Assembly (NCBI GenBank): GCA_027422505.1
Contig: JAPQWV010000305.1
Location: 620,001-684,000, forward strand
Direction: 5' to 3'
DNA: 64,000 nt
Origin: Craterostigma plantagineum
Taxonomy: Eukaryota; Streptophyta; Magnoliopsida; Lamiales; Linderniaceae
Positions 11,651-23,169 of the stretch are shown one piece after another. A program made the translations under genes and the position numbers. Below the pieces are notes generated by a model, which searched no databases, was not told the origin of the DNA, and worked only from the letters and a program-made list of their open reading frames with translations. How positions within the stretch are numbered: position 1 is the first letter of the stretch; the number at the start of each line of letters is the position of its first letter.

Positions 11651-11689
11651 ATGGCCTTCGCAATTCACTGCTCTCTACACTGCCACTGA
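11651..11689 (+). other. Short upstream ORF before the ribosome recycling factor start
   Basis: An ATG 55 bp ahead of the chosen start opens a 12-codon frame (MAFAIHCSLHCH) that ends in TGA and does not overlap the main ORF. If the mRNA begins upstream of 11651, this would be the first AUG met by scanning ribosomes. The transcription start is unknown, so its use is not established. Confidence 0.4.
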
Positions 11690-11705
11690 ATCAAATCCAC
11701 AAGCC

Positions 11706-13723
11706 ATGTCGACGACGTTTTCGCCTGCTTCTCATGTGCGCTACTTGTGCGACGTGTCCAAACCTCCCAGCACTCGCTTCTCAATCCGAGGTAGTAATCG
11801 GCTGACAAAAGTTTGATTTCCTTTTTGTTTTTGTTTACGGAAAACGGCAGTTTTGATAGTTACCAAGTGGAGAGTGACTGAGTTCGATTTTGATTGTGTA
11901 GAATCAAAAATTGCTAGCTCATGGGGTGCTTCCTCGAGTTACGTGAAGCTTCGGATGGTTTCAGAGAGGGCTTCTTTGATCCCCAATCTTGCTGCTGCGT
12001 ATTCAAGGAAGCAGAGGCTAGTTGAACTTTCCTATTGCATACATTTCTGCAGTTTGCGTTTTGCAGATTACCGCTTCGTCTGATGTATCATATGCACGTG
12101 TACATCGGCCTGTGTATGTATGTGTGTGTTTCTGAATGACGTTTGGTGAAATTTTCAGAAAGGGGGTATTTAAATGTGCTACGATTGAGGAAATCGAAGC
12201 TGAGAAGTCTATGATTGAGGAAGATGCTGTGAGAATTTGATTTGTCTTACTGTTATGATGTTACTGGCCCATATCTCATAGTTGACAGGATAAATCTGTA
12301 ACTTTTTTGTATGTCAATGTTTTGCCTCCCCAGAAAGAAAGGATGGAGAAAGCTATCGAGAACGTTAGGTCGAGTTTCAACTCCATAAGAACAGGACGAT
12401 CCAACCCCGCAATGCTGGACAAAGTTGAGGTATGTAGTAAATTCATGCACATTTCGATGTTTCACTGTAAGTTGTTCCATTTATCAAGTAAGTAGTTGAG
12501 ACGATTGAATTTTGGTTCGTCCATTCAACTTCTATCACTCTATGATAGCTTCAATATTGGATTAGGTGGACTACTATGGGACTCCAGTAATCTTGAAGAG
12601 TATAGCCCAGATTAGTACCCCAGATGCAAGTTCTCTCCTTGTTCAGCCCTATGATAAATCAAGGTTCCACTTCTCAGTCATTCCGTAGTTTATCAGATTT
12701 AATTTTGCAATCTATGATGCATTGCCGAAAGAGGGTTTTAGATGAAAACAGTCAAATGTCATAATGGAATGAATGGTTTGTACTAATGTTTGGTCACATT
12801 TTTGTTCCCTTTTTTTTTAAATTTTTTCAGTTTAAAGGCCATCGAGAAGGCAATTGTGGGTTCAGACCTTGGCTTGACCCCAAATAATGATGGAGAAGTT
12901 ATAAGGTTGACCCTTCCGCAACTGACATCTGAGAGGAGGAAGGTATTCTTACACAATCTTGTGCCGATTAATCGGTGTTATGGCTAATATAATTTTTGTG
13001 CCGATTAATCGGTGTTATGGCTAATATAATTTGAAGTTTGTTGGCTAATCTTCACTTAACAGTCAAATGCTGCATCTGTTTTGTGGCTTTTTATCTGGAA
13101 AAGAAAAGAGAAATGGACTCTGATCTTTATTCATTAACCTGTGTAGGAGTTGTCGAAAATTGTGGCTAAGCTTTCTGAAGAAGGAAAGGTAGGTAGGCTG
13201 TCTATGCAGAGATGCTCGTTATATCTCATGGCATAGAAACAATATCCGGGAATCACCATAAAGATAACATTTTATTGATCTTGTCTTGATTTGACTTATC
13301 GTTTAGGTGGCTATAAGGAATATAAGAAGAGACGCAATCAAGTCTTATGAGAAGCTTGAGAAGGTGTTATTTTTATTACACCTTGCACCCAAAAAATGGC
13401 ACATCTGAATTACCGTTTTCTTGCAGGAGAAGAAGCTCTCCGAAGACAATGTAAAAGATCTGTCTAGCGATCTTCAGGTACATGCAATCATATGTACTAT
13501 CTTCTCATGAACACTGGCGAGCATCTTCGTTTAGCTGCTTAAATTTCTTGTATTTGCAGAAAGTTACAGATGAGTACATGAAGAAGATTGAAACAATCTA
13601 CAAACAGAAAGAAAAGGTAAACACACTGCCTTCACTTCACCATTATCTTTGACAAGTGATGAACATCCATTGATTATTTTCTTCTGCGAAATCTTTCCTG
13701 TAAAGGAGTTGATGACAGTATGA
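11706..13723 (+). CDS. RRF: Ribosome recycling factor, chloroplastic
   Basis: Eleven exons: 11706-11790, 11902-12016, 12159-12228, 12334-12429, 12566-12663, 12831-12942, 13147-13188, 13307-13363, 13427-13477, 13560-13616, 13706-13723. Together they give 266 residues, the usual size for plastid RRF with a transit peptide of about 75-80 residues (Ser-rich, basic, few acids). The mature part has the RRF landmarks: SIRTGRS (107-113) with the arginines that contact 23S r[34 protein letters not shown] (183-192), NIRRDAIK and a final coiled helix with [11 protein letters not shown]. With plastid EF-G, RRF splits post-termination ribosomes so subunits can be reused. All introns are GT-AG except possibly intron 2, where the exon 2 end at 12016 needs a GC donor. 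An alternative GT donor at 12021 with acceptor after 12162 also keeps the frame. An in-frame ATG lies upstream at 11547, but 11706 gives a better transit peptide. The gene looks functional. Confidence 0.95.
12959..13031 (+). repeat. 37-bp tandem duplication inside RRF intron 6
   Basis: Two consecutive, essentially identical units start at 12959 and 12996. Each contains the perfect 12-bp palindrome CCGATTAATCGG. It lies just inside the intron that follows exon 6. Confidence 0.9.
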
Positions 13724-13967
13724 GGTGGCAAAGATTTATTGCAAGGTAGCATCGGGGAATTTGCTTTCTTTTTCGGTGCTAACTCCTCGTCGAAGAGTTT
13801 CGTTGTAAGTGTTCGTTCATATCGTAGTAGATGTCGTTCGTTTCCTCAGCTTTTGTCTGATTTTTTTACTACGGAGGAAGTTTATATCTCCACTTTATGA
13901 AGAACTCATCAAAATTAAACTGAACGGTGCTCTGATTTTGCCTCTGTCGCGTATGAAACTAACAATG
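13724..13967 (+). other. 3' flank of RRF
   Basis: Non-coding sequence between the RRF stop and the next transposon; it should hold the 3' UTR. No clear AATAAA signal could be fixed. Confidence 0.5.
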
Positions 13968-13975
13968 GTAATGAG

Positions 13976-14465
13976 TAGGGTTGGCAATGGGGCGGGGATT
14001 CCCCGTCCCCGCGGGGATCCGCCCCGAATGGGGCGGGGAATCCCCGAGATTTTATCCCCGTGGGGCGGGGACGGGGAATGATGTCTCCCCGTGGGATCCC
14101 CGGGGATCCCCGCCCCGTCCACGAACCCTTTTTAATATATTATAATATATATAATATTACATTATGATTTAAATAATAGTAAAATAATATCAAAATATAG
14201 ACTAAAAAATATTAAATTAATACAAATAATATATAAAATTATAATTTATATAATATTTATAAAAAAAATATATCCAAATTTATATATTATATTAAAGATA
14301 TTATTTTTTTAAATAAAATTAAGGGGGAGAATCCCCGTGGGGAATCCCCGCCCCGCGTGGATCCCCGCGGGGACGGGGCCGGGGCCGATTTTGTCCCCGA
14401 ATGTATCGCGGGGACGGGGATGGGGATTAGATCCCCGCCCCCGTCCCGCCCCTTTGCCATCCCTG
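13976..14465. mobile_element. Non-autonomous hAT element (490 bp) with 8-bp TSD
   Basis: Left end TAGGGTTGGCAATGGGG and right end CCCCTTTGCCATCCCTG are near-perfect inverted repeats. The flanking 8-bp duplication GTAATGAG is perfect (13968-13975 and 14466-14473). Both arms are GC-rich (GGGGCGGGGA and its complement) around an AT-rich centre, so the strands can fold into a long hairpin. It lies 250 bp downstream of RRF. The frames in the arms are an artefact of the G/C runs. Confidence 0.92.
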
Positions 14466-14484
14466 GTAATGAGAATAACTTTTA

Positions 14485-15170
14485 GGGGGTGTTTGTTTCT
14501 GGTGATCCAACATCACGGTGATACTCGCATCACCGTAATGTAAGTATCACCGTGATGTGGATCAAGGTGATATATCATCGCTGTGTTTGTTTTGGGGTGA
14601 TATTTCATTTTGCATATCAAGGTGATATTGGAATATTATGTTTGATTAACCACGGTGATGTGGGGCGTGATATTGCATAAATGACATATTTAACCCTACG
14701 TATATCATTTAAGTAATGTGAATTAATATGTTTATGTCGAGATGATATTTTACGTAATAATGATCAATGTTTTAGTACCGAGTTTAAATTTATTTAAGCA
14801 TTAATCATAGGTAAGTATTATATAATTATCAATATTATTTTATATTTTTAATTATACATATGTATTTAAGATTTAAAATAGTTAGTTATAGAATTTAAAA
14901 TTTGAATAATGTTATACAAGGAATATGTTAAAATATCATGGGTAATATTGTCCAAATAAAAATTCCAAATATCACCTCATCACCGTAATGTTGGATCACC
15001 TAGCTTTTTGGGGGTGATCCAAAAGTTGAAATATCATCCCAATTTGATCACCTAGGTGATATCCTTCATTACGGTGACGACTCATCAACTATGGAAAACA
15101 AACACAGTGATGAGGAGGTGATGTGAAGAACGGTGATGTTTTGGAGGATCATCCCAAAACAAACACCCCC
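14485..15170. mobile_element. Tourist-like (PIF/Harbinger) miniature element, 686 bp
   Basis: Ends GGGGGTGTTTGTTT and AAACAAACACCCCC are perfect 14-bp inverted repeats, flanked by the 3-bp duplication TTA (14482-14484 and 15171-15173). This is the PIF/Harbinger signature. Subterminal GGTGAT/ATCACC repeats recur through both arms. It starts 11 bp after the TSD of the preceding hAT element. Confidence 0.92.
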
Positions 15171-15173
15171 TTA

Positions 15174-16033
15174 AATTACATTATAATATCCAATGCCTTG
15201 AAATGCACTTGTAAGGTGCATGTAATTTCCGGGACGTGCGTTATGTGACGGAAAAGGAAGGGATTTATATTTTGATAAAGGCGTGGAGTGCATTAAAATC
15301 AGAGCATGCAAATGCATGCAAATAATAGATGGTCCTTGTACTCTTTAAATTGATTATAAATAAATAATCAATGGGTGTAAACATAATCGGTCAAGATGCC
15401 ATCGTTCAACGACATTCGAAAGTAAAATGATATCTTCGTTTCGAGAGGAATTCCTAGAATAATAATTTTTTCAAAATTGGTATCGGTTAAATGAGAAGCT
15501 AATTTTTTTAAGTTGATTCAATAAGAAATTGTGTCGTATAAAGTGCGGAAACTTTGTCACACATTCTTTAAACAATATCGTATTCAATAAATTAATCTAT
15601 AATATTGGAGGCGTTAGCGATTTCCAAATCAATTGGTGGTCAACTTTTACATAACAAAATATTAATTGAATATAACATTACAACTATCTAAGCCGTAGTC
15701 TCATAAAACTGCTTATTCTATTTTTAATATATTGCTTATTTTTTAGTACTTAAATAATAAAATTATTATTAAAACAAACCTATCAACTACCAACCTATTT
15801 TTATTTTATTGCACACATATAATATATGCTAAATATACTAGTGCCTATTGTAATAGAGAAACTTAAGCCCCTACTACACTTTTAGAGGTACTAGTATGTT
15901 TAAAACTTCCAATGCATCCAAATGTATTAGGTTATTTTATATTTTGAATATTTATATTATTAATTAATATTTAAAATATCTTATTTTAGATTACGGATAA
16001 AATTTTAAACTAAAATATTAACAGGTAAAATAA
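15174..16033. other. AT-rich intergenic stretch, nothing recognised
   Basis: About 860 bases of AT-rich sequence with no supported gene, RNA or transposon end. Confidence 0.5.
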
Positions 16034-16042
16034 TAAAAGCAA

Positions 16043-17493
16043 GGAAAATTTGTTAGAAAAAATCCATCCTATTGAGTTTCTTCAAAAAATAAACCTTTAG
16101 ATTATTTCAGAATAAACCAATCTATACTAATTCTCTTCTCAAATTGAACCTTAAAGTCATACAACCTATCCAACGGGTTAATTTTTTTTTTCTTTTAATT
16201 TTTTTTTTTGTTTTTAATTCTTCTCTTTCCTTTTTCTATTTCATTTTTTTCTATGTTCTTGTTTAAAATAATCAACTTACATATACCGATAACTACATGT
16301 AACTTATAAATATTTTTTACACATAGTTAAATTAACAAATGATGAAAAGTAAACATAAAATGTTAAGAGAAAATTTAAACAAAATTATTACGTCTAACTT
16401 GCTATAATAATTTTAAAGAAAACATACTATAAAAAATATTGAGGAATATTAAAAAGTTTATATATTAGTGCATGTGGAGTGATTAAAAATAAGTTTTCGG
16501 ATATAAAAAAATGGTATTGGTGTCCGGTCCGATTTTAATTGGATACCCGTAATCGAATATCCACTTTATTCGGATATGTTAAACAGATACCGGCATCCAT
16601 TTTTTAAAATTTATTTTTCTTTTATTATTATTATTATTATTATTATTTTCTTTTCAAAACCATTTTTTTTATATATTTTCTCATAAGAATTTTGAAACAT
16701 AGTAATTCACACAATATGTGTGAATTTGTGACTCAAAGTTATATAATAAATAATAAACGCAATACCAAAAATATTAAATTTTTAACTTGCAACTCGATTT
16801 TTTCATGTTTTTTTATTTCAATTCTCTACAAAGTTTTTTGCAATAATAAACAAAATAAATGTTAATATTCTACTTTGAGAATTTTTTCCTTTGAACCTTC
16901 ATTTTTCTTTTTGGGCTATTTTTTAGTTTTTTTTTTTTTAAATTTAGAACCGGATATCGGATATCTGATTTTTTTAATAATTATCATTTTTCTTCACTAT
17001 CCGTATCCGAACCGGTTTTTAGAATCGGACCATTTTCTCGGGTTTTAAAATCGGATACCGGATCGGAATCCGGTTTCCGGATATTTTTTTATCACCCCTA
17101 GATTTTAGTACGTCTGAAGAAAGAAGTTAATGTGTAACAAAAAAATCTGCTCGAACACCGGTCACGTAGAAACAACAAAACGTCCAAACAAGTAAAAGAA
17201 ATAATAAAAGATTAATGGAATAGAATAAAGGGAAGAAGAAGAAAATACAGTAAAGATTTTTTCAAAAAGAAAAAGAGCAGCGGCACTTGGAGTGACACCA
17301 TACGAAATAAATAAATGTTAATAAATGAAAAAAGCTAGAAGAAATTATATTTAACCGGTTGAATAGGTTACAAGTCACCTGGGTTCAATTTGAGAAGAGA
17401 ATTAGTATAAGTTGTTTTATTCTGAAATAATCTAAAGTTTGGTTTATTTTTGGAAAAAACTCAATAGGATGGATTACTTTTAACAAATTTTCC
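16043..17493. mobile_element. MULE-like non-autonomous element (1451 bp) with 9-bp TSD
   Basis: Terminal inverted repeats of about 130 bp begin GGAAAATTTGTTA and end TAACAAATTTTCC. The flanking 9-bp duplication TAAAAGCAA is perfect (16034-16042 and 17494-17502), which identifies a Mutator-like element. No MULE transposase is encoded. A second, hAT-like element appears to be nested inside at about 16474-17100. Confidence 0.92.
16474..17100. mobile_element. Possible hAT-like element nested in the MULE
   Basis: Right end TATCACCCCTA resembles hAT termini (TAGGGGTGATA on the other strand), and the left end TGGAGTGATTAAAA is a weaker match. The interior is rich in GGATAT/ATCCGG motifs pairing between the arms, the same style as the element at 5680. 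No clean TSD could be found, so the left border is uncertain. A (TTA)n run lies at about 16620-16647. Confidence 0.5.
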
Positions 17494-17627
17494 TAAAAGC
17501 AATTGTCTATTTGGCCGGCCGATTGACAATTTTTAAACATGTGCACTTTATGTAAGAGTATCGATAGTTAAATCAACTACGGTTTGATGTAGTATTTATT
17601 GAGCCTAGATTAGGCTTATGTTTGGTG

Positions 17628-18476
17628 GAGTTAATTACAAATGTACTCACTTTTTCAAACTCAATTTAAAAAATAGGCACTATGTGTTTTGTATTATAAA
17701 AATAGGCATTCTTTTATTCTATTTTCTTTTTATGATTAATTTTATATTTGCACAAATTTACTACAAAAATAGGCATGCTTTTAGTTTATTTTATTTATGA
17801 ATTAATTTAACAATATACACAATTCAAAAATGTAATACTATTGAACTATGATTCATAAAATGAAGAAAGATAAACATACCATGACACAAATAAATGAAAT
17901 ATAGTGCACAATCGGAAAAACCATCGTAATCACCACTATTTTCCTCCATTTTGAAAAGTATTTTTTGTCGACACAATTTGTGTCATGAACAGGTAAAACC
18001 TGCACTGACCCAACTAAAAACGCAAATCGGCGAAGCGAAAAAAATTGTATATCGATGTAGTTCCATATTGCTTACTAATTAAAGATAGAATATTTTATTT
18101 ATTTATTTATTTAGTAATGAAAAATCGTATATATTACTATGTAAATAAGAACATTAGAAAGGTGCCTAAGAAAAATCGTATATATTACTATGAAAAGTCG
18201 TATTTTACTTAGTTCCGGAAAATTTGTGAAATAAAATTAGAAACCAAATACCGAATTGGAAAACACGTAATAGAGATAAACGATTACTACTTCGGTTTGA
18301 TTCAATTTGTGAAGAACATATAAAATTAAAGTAAAAAATAAATCGGAAATATATTACCAATAAAAATTATGAAAAAAAATTATAAAATAAATTGTGCCTA
18401 TTTTTGTAATAGTTAACACGTAGTGCCTATATTTGTAAATGACTATTACAAAGATGCCTATAAACGTAAAACACCC
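17628..18476. mobile_element. MULE-like non-autonomous element (849 bp) with 9-bp TSD
   Basis: A perfect 9-bp duplication TGTTTGGTG flanks it (17619-17627 and 18477-18485). The arms are imperfect inverted copies that include repeated AAATAGGCAC/GTGCCTAT motifs at both ends. The ends are degenerate (GAGTTAATTAC against GGGTGTTTTAC), suggesting an old insertion. There is no coding potential. Confidence 0.85.
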
Positions 18477-18889
18477 TGTTTGGTGACAACTATATAATGA
18501 CATCCTATTGGGCCATTCTTCGCCCTCTCCAACCAATTGATTTATGCATGTTTTGGAGCAAAAGACGAAACGACTTTTAGAAAGTGAATTATGAATATGT
18601 TACAATAATTTTATAACTAGTTCTATTGTGTCATTGCTGACCGGTTCTAAATGTACTGGATCAACGGGAATCCCCATCCCCAATCCCTAAAATAGACGAC
18701 TCGGTTTATTAAAAAATATAAAAAAATAAAGGGAAAATTAGCTTTCAGTCTCTTTGTGTTTTAAAATTTCTCTTAAATAGCCATCGAATTATTTCTTCCT
18801 GTTCAGTGCCGATTTCATAATTTCTTCCTGTTCATCACCGATTTGAGTTTTAAAAGTCATCTTAAATACCCCTAAAAAAAGATGACAAG

Positions 18890-19190
18890 TCATAATCACA
18901 TGAATTATACCAACAAAAATCGTTATTATGCCAACAAAATAGAAATTATAGTAGAAAGTGTGTAGAAATTATACCAACTATTTCTGTTATTATACCAAGT
19001 CAATCACAAGAGTATGATATCAATAAATAACACTCTTACCAACAAACATGATATTATACCCATTGTTGTCGCTATTATACAAAATATCGATCATATTATA
19101 CCAACAAATACCGTGATTGCAATTCTATACCAACAAAACATGACATTATACCAACTGTTCGCTATTATACCAGCTGTTATCGCTATCTTA
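18890..19190 (+). repeat. Degenerate minisatellite of ATTATACCAAC units
   Basis: The motif ATTATACCAAC, often followed by AAA, recurs about ten times with irregular spacing and substitutions. No gene is present. Confidence 0.65.
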
Positions 19191-19565
19191 TATTAGAATA
19201 GAAATGTAGGGCTGTCATAGTAATGCCACACAAGTCTTAATTTTGAAATTAATAGTAAACAAAATAAAGCAAAATAGCACCAACGATCCACTAAACTGGA
19301 CCACCACCAATTTCAAACGTTGGTTAACCCTCATCTCCATTTCGATCACTAGCAGAGTCATAATGTGATTATTTCCCAATGCGCGATGCTTCAGCCCAAA
19401 TCGCCTCCTACCGCAAAATGTTGTTGGTGCTTCCGAGACGTGGAATGGAAGGTGCTTCTTTCGTGTTATTATCAAGATTTCGTTGCTATTTCCGAAAAAA
19501 TGGATTTACCTACTGAATAATCGTACGAGAGTTTTCAGGTGCCGATTTGATGGGTTAAAATATAG

Positions 19566-19710
19566 TTGAGTGTGCTTTTTCAATTCGCCCACATCTCTAT
19601 TCAACGCTTTATATTCGCTCAAATTGGGTAACGGCGACACAACGAAGCAGTTCGTCGCCACTGTTCAGGCACCGGGGACGGCGCTGTTGTCAATGCTGAG
19701 GGGCAAGTTT
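19566..19710 (+). other. Possible orphan exon fragment
   Basis: About 35 codons stay open around 19604-19704 with protein-like composition (for example GNGDTTKQFVATVQAPG) and end at a candidate GT donor near 19710. I do not recognise the family, and there is no start codon or second exon that fits. It may be a captured or decayed gene piece, or chance. Confidence 0.25.
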
Positions 19711-19865
19711 GTATTCTCATGTTATATCTGATTTTCGTTGATGGTATCGATTGGTTTATAAAAGTTACTATTTTAGCATTTATTAAGCTTTTTGACTATC
19801 GTTCATGTATACGTGAAGTAAAAGTTGGTGTTTGTTATAACTGAAGCAATAAAAACTTTTCAAGT

Positions 19866-20021
19866 GGTAAGCGGCTTGGTATCGCTTAAGCAAGGTCTCG
19901 GGTTCGAATCCTTGTGTATGCAGCACCCCCCTTTGGGAGTCTCACCTGCCGTTACCAGGTGCGCGACGCGGGGCGAACCGGATTAGTCGGGGCAACCCGG
20001 TAACCGGTCGGGTATCCAAAA
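19866..20021 (+). mobile_element. tRNA-derived SINE with target-site duplication
   Basis: The 5' part is tRNA-like, with a perfect polymerase III B box, GGTTCGAATCC, at 19901-19911 and a degenerate A-box region just upstream. The 3' part ends in a short poly-A run. It is flanked by 15-bp duplications differing at one base (19851-19865 and 20022-20036), as made by LINE-driven insertion. The GGATTAGTCGGG segment recalls the 3' part of the plant Au SINE family, from memory only. Confidence 0.85.
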
Positions 20022-21616
20022 AAAAACTTTCCAAGTTGGGTTCTTCTGATGATGTGATCACTTTGTAGAGCACCATGGTTTTAGGTGCGGTAGACAAGTG
20101 ATGGTTTTCATTGTTATTTGTATGTTTCTGTAAGTGTCTATTATTTGCTATCACTTGCAGATAATTGAAATGATTATACGTACGAAATTCCTTTTGTATC
20201 TGTATTATACTTGATTGCGTTTGTAATATATACCTTCCGACCTCAATATCATAACAATGCATATCTTTCTGTTGGATTTTATTAACCTAAATGGGCTTTG
20301 GGCCCAAATGGGTATTAACCCATTAATAAATCAGTTTTGGTTTTAATTAATTCGAGAAGCCATCGGATGTCGAAACGAGAAATCGTTGAAAGATTATGAA
20401 TCTTCGTTTCACGGGGAATTTAACGAATATTAATACGCTCAAAACCGATATCGGGTGAATGAGAAATTAATTTTCGAAGTTGGCCCAATAATGATTAAAA
20501 TGGTTGATAGTGTTTAAGTGGGGAATTAAGTGTCCCACATTGGTTAGACACATAGAAAATCTTCACTATATATATAGAAACCCATGTGGGTTTATTCAAA
20601 AGGGCTTGCCATGTGTATGTCTTAAATGGGCTTGTGGGCTTAAGTGGGTTTAAGTGGGCTTGAGAAATTTGGGTGAGTTTTGGTCCAAGTAATAGCCCGG
20701 GTGCGAGTCGGTGCCTCGCACCGACGAGCACCGAGCACCGAGCCCGAGCCCGTGCCCGTGGCCGAGGCCGAGGCGAGCCGAACCGAGCCGTGCCAAAGTG
20801 CGCAATGGGCGCTTTGAGGCGCGCATGAGGCCCAACTCAAGGAAGTGTCGGTCGGCCCAACTAAGAGGTGTCGGTAGCCGCCTCGGGCCGTCGGTCGGAG
20901 AATCGGACCGCCACCGGTGGGACACGCCTGAGATTCGGGCTGTCGGCCCGAGAATCGGGCTTGTCGCGGGCCGGTAAATAAACCGACAGTCCAATAGTTG
21001 CAAAATGTTGCAATCTAGTCCCTAAAAAATTACAGAAGCAGTCCAACAAGTTCTCGAATTTGCGGATAGGTCCCTGCGTGAAAAAGTCTATAAATAGACC
21101 CCTGATGAATTGGAAAAATTCATTCATTCCAATCCACGAATTTGCATATTTCACACACATACTCCCCAGTTTTCCGAGCAAGAAAAACTCAGTTTCGAGT
21201 ATGATTCGTCTGAAAATTCTAGTCGTTGTGCTGCGATTATGAATAAGAAAATGTCGTTGTATATTGGGGACGATCGCTACTAACCGAAAGCACTGTATAT
21301 CGGGGCGATTTCGTCTTACGGACAGTGTGTCCAACACACGCCCCGACAGTTATGGATCCTAATCCTATGGAGAATATCAGAAGATTGTATGCTGATGTGC
21401 TTATTCTCATGTGCTTACTCGTAGTTATCTTCTCAATGTTCATCTACTGGTTCATCTGGTTCATCACCCACTGCACATGCGTTTGAAGACACTCCATCTT
21501 CCGACTATCTATTGCCGAAGTTTATCTATTGCCAAAGCTCTCTGCTGCCGACCAGACACAACCAATACCGGAGTAACAACAATCGTAAGACGAAATCATT
21601 GTTCGTGGTCTGATCG

Positions 21617-22500
21617 ATGGCAACCAACGCACCAACGATTCCTGCCAGCAGCCACGTCGAACGTCCTGCCAAGTTCAACGGGACGGAGTTCAAACGTTGG
21701 CAGCAAAACATGATGTTCTACCTGACAACGCTCCACCTTGTCCGATTCCTGAAGGAGCTCGCTCCTACGGTGACAGAAGTCGCCCCACCAGCTGAGGGTG
21801 AAAACGCTAATGCCGCAGACTATGCTGCTCGTGTCGCTCAATCTGAGCAAGAAAAGGCTGCGTTAGACGCATGGAATCATAATGATTTCATGTGCCGCAA
21901 CTATATTCTGAATGCCCTAGACGATTCCCTATACAATGTCTATGCAGTGGCTACGACTGCGAAAGAGTTGTGGGATTCGGTGGACAAGAAGTATAAGACC
22001 GACGATGCCGGACTGAAGAAGTTCATCGTCGGCAAATTCCTGGATTATAAGATGACTGACTCTAAGCCGGTGCTGGACCAAGTCCGTGATCTGCAGCTGA
22101 TTATTCACGATATTCATGCTGAAATATGCAGATCAGCGAAACCTTCCAGGTAGCTGCGATTATCGAGAAGCTGCCGCCTCTGTGGAAGGATTTCAAAAAT
22201 TACCTCAAGCACAAACGAAAAGAGATGGGGCTTGAGGACCTAATTGTGCGGCTTCGGATCGAGAAAGATAACCGAAAGAGCGAAGCCAAGAACAAGAGGG
22301 GCATTATGGAGGCGGGAGCCAACTTGGCTGAGCCGAGCTATGGAAACAAGCGTAAAAGGCCAGGTCCGCCACAAAAGAAGCAAGACCCGAATTCCAAGAG
22401 AATTAAGGGCAACTGTTATAACTGCGATAAACCAGGGCATATGGCCAAGGATTGTCGTAAGAAGAAGAGAGTTAATAAGACTCGGGCGCGTCTCACTGAA
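21617..22500 (+). pseudogene. Copia gag with CCHC zinc knuckle
   Basis: The frame starts MATNAPTIPASSHVERPAKF at 21617. It shifts near 22120-22150 and continues to a CX2CX4HX4C zinc knuckle, CYNCDKPGHMAKDC, at 22413-22455. The domain order (UBN2-type gag, basic stretch, knuckle) is normal for copia. The frameshift separates the particle-forming part from the RNA-binding knuckle, so the product would be truncated. Confidence 0.9.
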
Positions 22501-23169
22501 GAGAAGCAGCTGACGACAGATATGTCGGAGCTAGACCTGACTGCAGTCGTGTACGAGGCAAACGTCGTGGAAAATCCGAAGTACTGGTACATCGACAGCG
22601 GAGCAACGCGCCACATCTGCTCCGATAAAGAAATGTTCTCCACCTACACGCCTATTTTGGGTAGGACGCTCTATATGGGGAACGCGGCAACTTCCAACAT
22701 TGTAGGATTGGGACGGGTGGTGCTGAAGATGACCTCAGGCAAGGAAGTGACGCTTGTGGACGTGCTGCATGTCCCAAACATCCGCAAGAATCTAGTTTCC
22801 GGCGCTCTGCTTAGTAACGCTAGATTTAGACAAGTGTTTGAAGCTGGAAAATATGTACTGACCAAGAATTGTCATTTTATTGGCAAAGGTTACCTCGAGA
22901 AGGGCCTTTTTAAGTTATCTGTAATGCCTGTAAAACGCGATATTAAGATCGCTGATAATAATAAAGCCAGTTCTTCTTACTTGGTTGAGTTGTCTAATTT
23001 ATGGCATGGTGGATTAGGACATGTGAGTTTAAACAAACTGAAAAAGTTAATAAGTTTAAACTTACTTCCACAAAAAGAAATTGATTCACAACATAGGTGT
23101 GAAATCTGCGTAGAATCAAAAATGGCTAAGGCACCATTTTTTCTGTCAAAAGAAATAGTTCACCTCTAG
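22501..23169 (+). pseudogene. Copia protease and integrase N-terminus
   Basis: Protease core YIDSGATRHIC is at 22588-22620, with the catalytic Asp intact. The GAG-pre-integrase zinc site follows: HGGLGH then CEICVESKM at about 23003-23125 (His, His, Cys, Cys). The frame ends at 23169, while the integrase core continues in a different frame from about 23170. Confidence 0.88.

Noticed and set aside
13809..14122. Open frames on both strands around 13.8-14.1 kb
   Set aside because: They read through the GGGGCGGGGA arms of a hAT miniature element; low-complexity artefact.
19861..19935. Possible tRNA gene
   Set aside because: Only the B box is good; there is no acceptor stem, and the segment ends in poly-A with flanking duplications, so it is a SINE.
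20650..21337. Overlapping frames on both strands in a GC-rich stretch (up to 158 codons)
   Set aside because: They lie inside the 5' LTR of the copia at 20270 and consist of Ala/Pro/Arg-rich low-complexity text.
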